Position numbers and translations under genes: made by a program. The notes beneath the pieces were generated by a model. That model searched no databases. It saw nothing but the letters and a program-made list of their open reading frames with translations, and was not told where the DNA came from. Positions 5,069 through 5,123 of a DNA stretch of 5,123 nt are shown here, piece by piece. Position 1 is the stretch's first letter, and each line of letters begins with the position of its first letter. The DNA is from Lawsonibacter sp. (GTDB taxonomy: Bacteria > Bacillota > Clostridia > Oscillospirales > Oscillospiraceae): NCBI GenBank assembly GCA_022798855.1, contig JAAWNI010000164.1, forward strand, positions 1-5,123, given 5' to 3'.

Positions 5069-5084
5069 AGGAGGAAACATCCCA

Positions 5085-5123
5085 ATGGAGAAAGCGATCA
5101 TCGGCAAAAAGATCGGCATGACC
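5085..5123 (+). CDS. rplC: Large ribosomal subunit protein L3, N-terminus only
   Basis: Thirteen codons are present before the window ends: MEKAIIGKKIGMT, the typical start of bacterial L3, an early-assembling 50S protein near the peptidyl transferase centre. AGGAGG (5069-5074) lies 10 nt before the ATG. Its place directly after rpsJ is the standard S10 operon order, which supports the call despite the short sequence. Confidence 0.93.
   Translation, partial: MEKAIIGKKIGMT

Overview
The window comes from a GC-rich genome. The S10 operon start (rpsJ then rplC), strong AGGAGG-type ribosome binding sites, canonical TTGACA/TATAAT-like promoters and several families of short GC-rich palindromic repeats fit a Firmicute. 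Within that, a gut Clostridia member of the Oscillospiraceae type (Flavonifractor/Oscillibacter-like) is most likely. The placement is an inference from style and remembered repeat families, not a database match.

Layout, all genes on the + strand. Positions 1-268 hold no gene but a cluster of small palindromic repeats and a possible promoter. Positions 269-1516 encode a 415-residue protein of unknown function with four predicted membrane segments and two probable extracytoplasmic domains. An extended -10 promoter at about 1619-1646 drives glf (UDP-galactopyranose mutase, best start TTG 1702, stop 2907). A family 2 glycosyltransferase follows (3054-4082). Between these two genes lies a perfect 26-bp inverted repeat, and a third identical copy of its arm follows the glycosyltransferase. 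Positions 4083-4551 are a gene-free stretch of 469 bases with a near-consensus promoter (4253-4281) and a structured leader of about 264 nt. The leader contains an intrinsic terminator placed before rpsJ (4552-4866). A hairpin-rich spacer of 218 nt separates rpsJ from rplC, of which only the first 13 codons (5085-5123) are inside the window.

How the genes work together: glf makes UDP-galactofuranose, and the adjacent glycosyltransferase probably builds a cell-surface glycan, possibly using that sugar. The membrane protein upstream has its own promoter region and no clear link to them. The ribosomal genes begin a separate transcription unit, which appears to be controlled by early termination in its leader.

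The most interesting points are the possible terminator/antiterminator switch in the rpsJ leader, and a family of short elements with a constant (T)GTAGGG head and a variable palindrome that keeps its base pairing. These elements have entered even the usually compact rpsJ-rplC junction. In the UDP-galactopyranose mutase, a position where I expect a substrate-binding arginine holds phenylalanine. No CRISPR array, transposase, tRNA or rRNA gene was seen.
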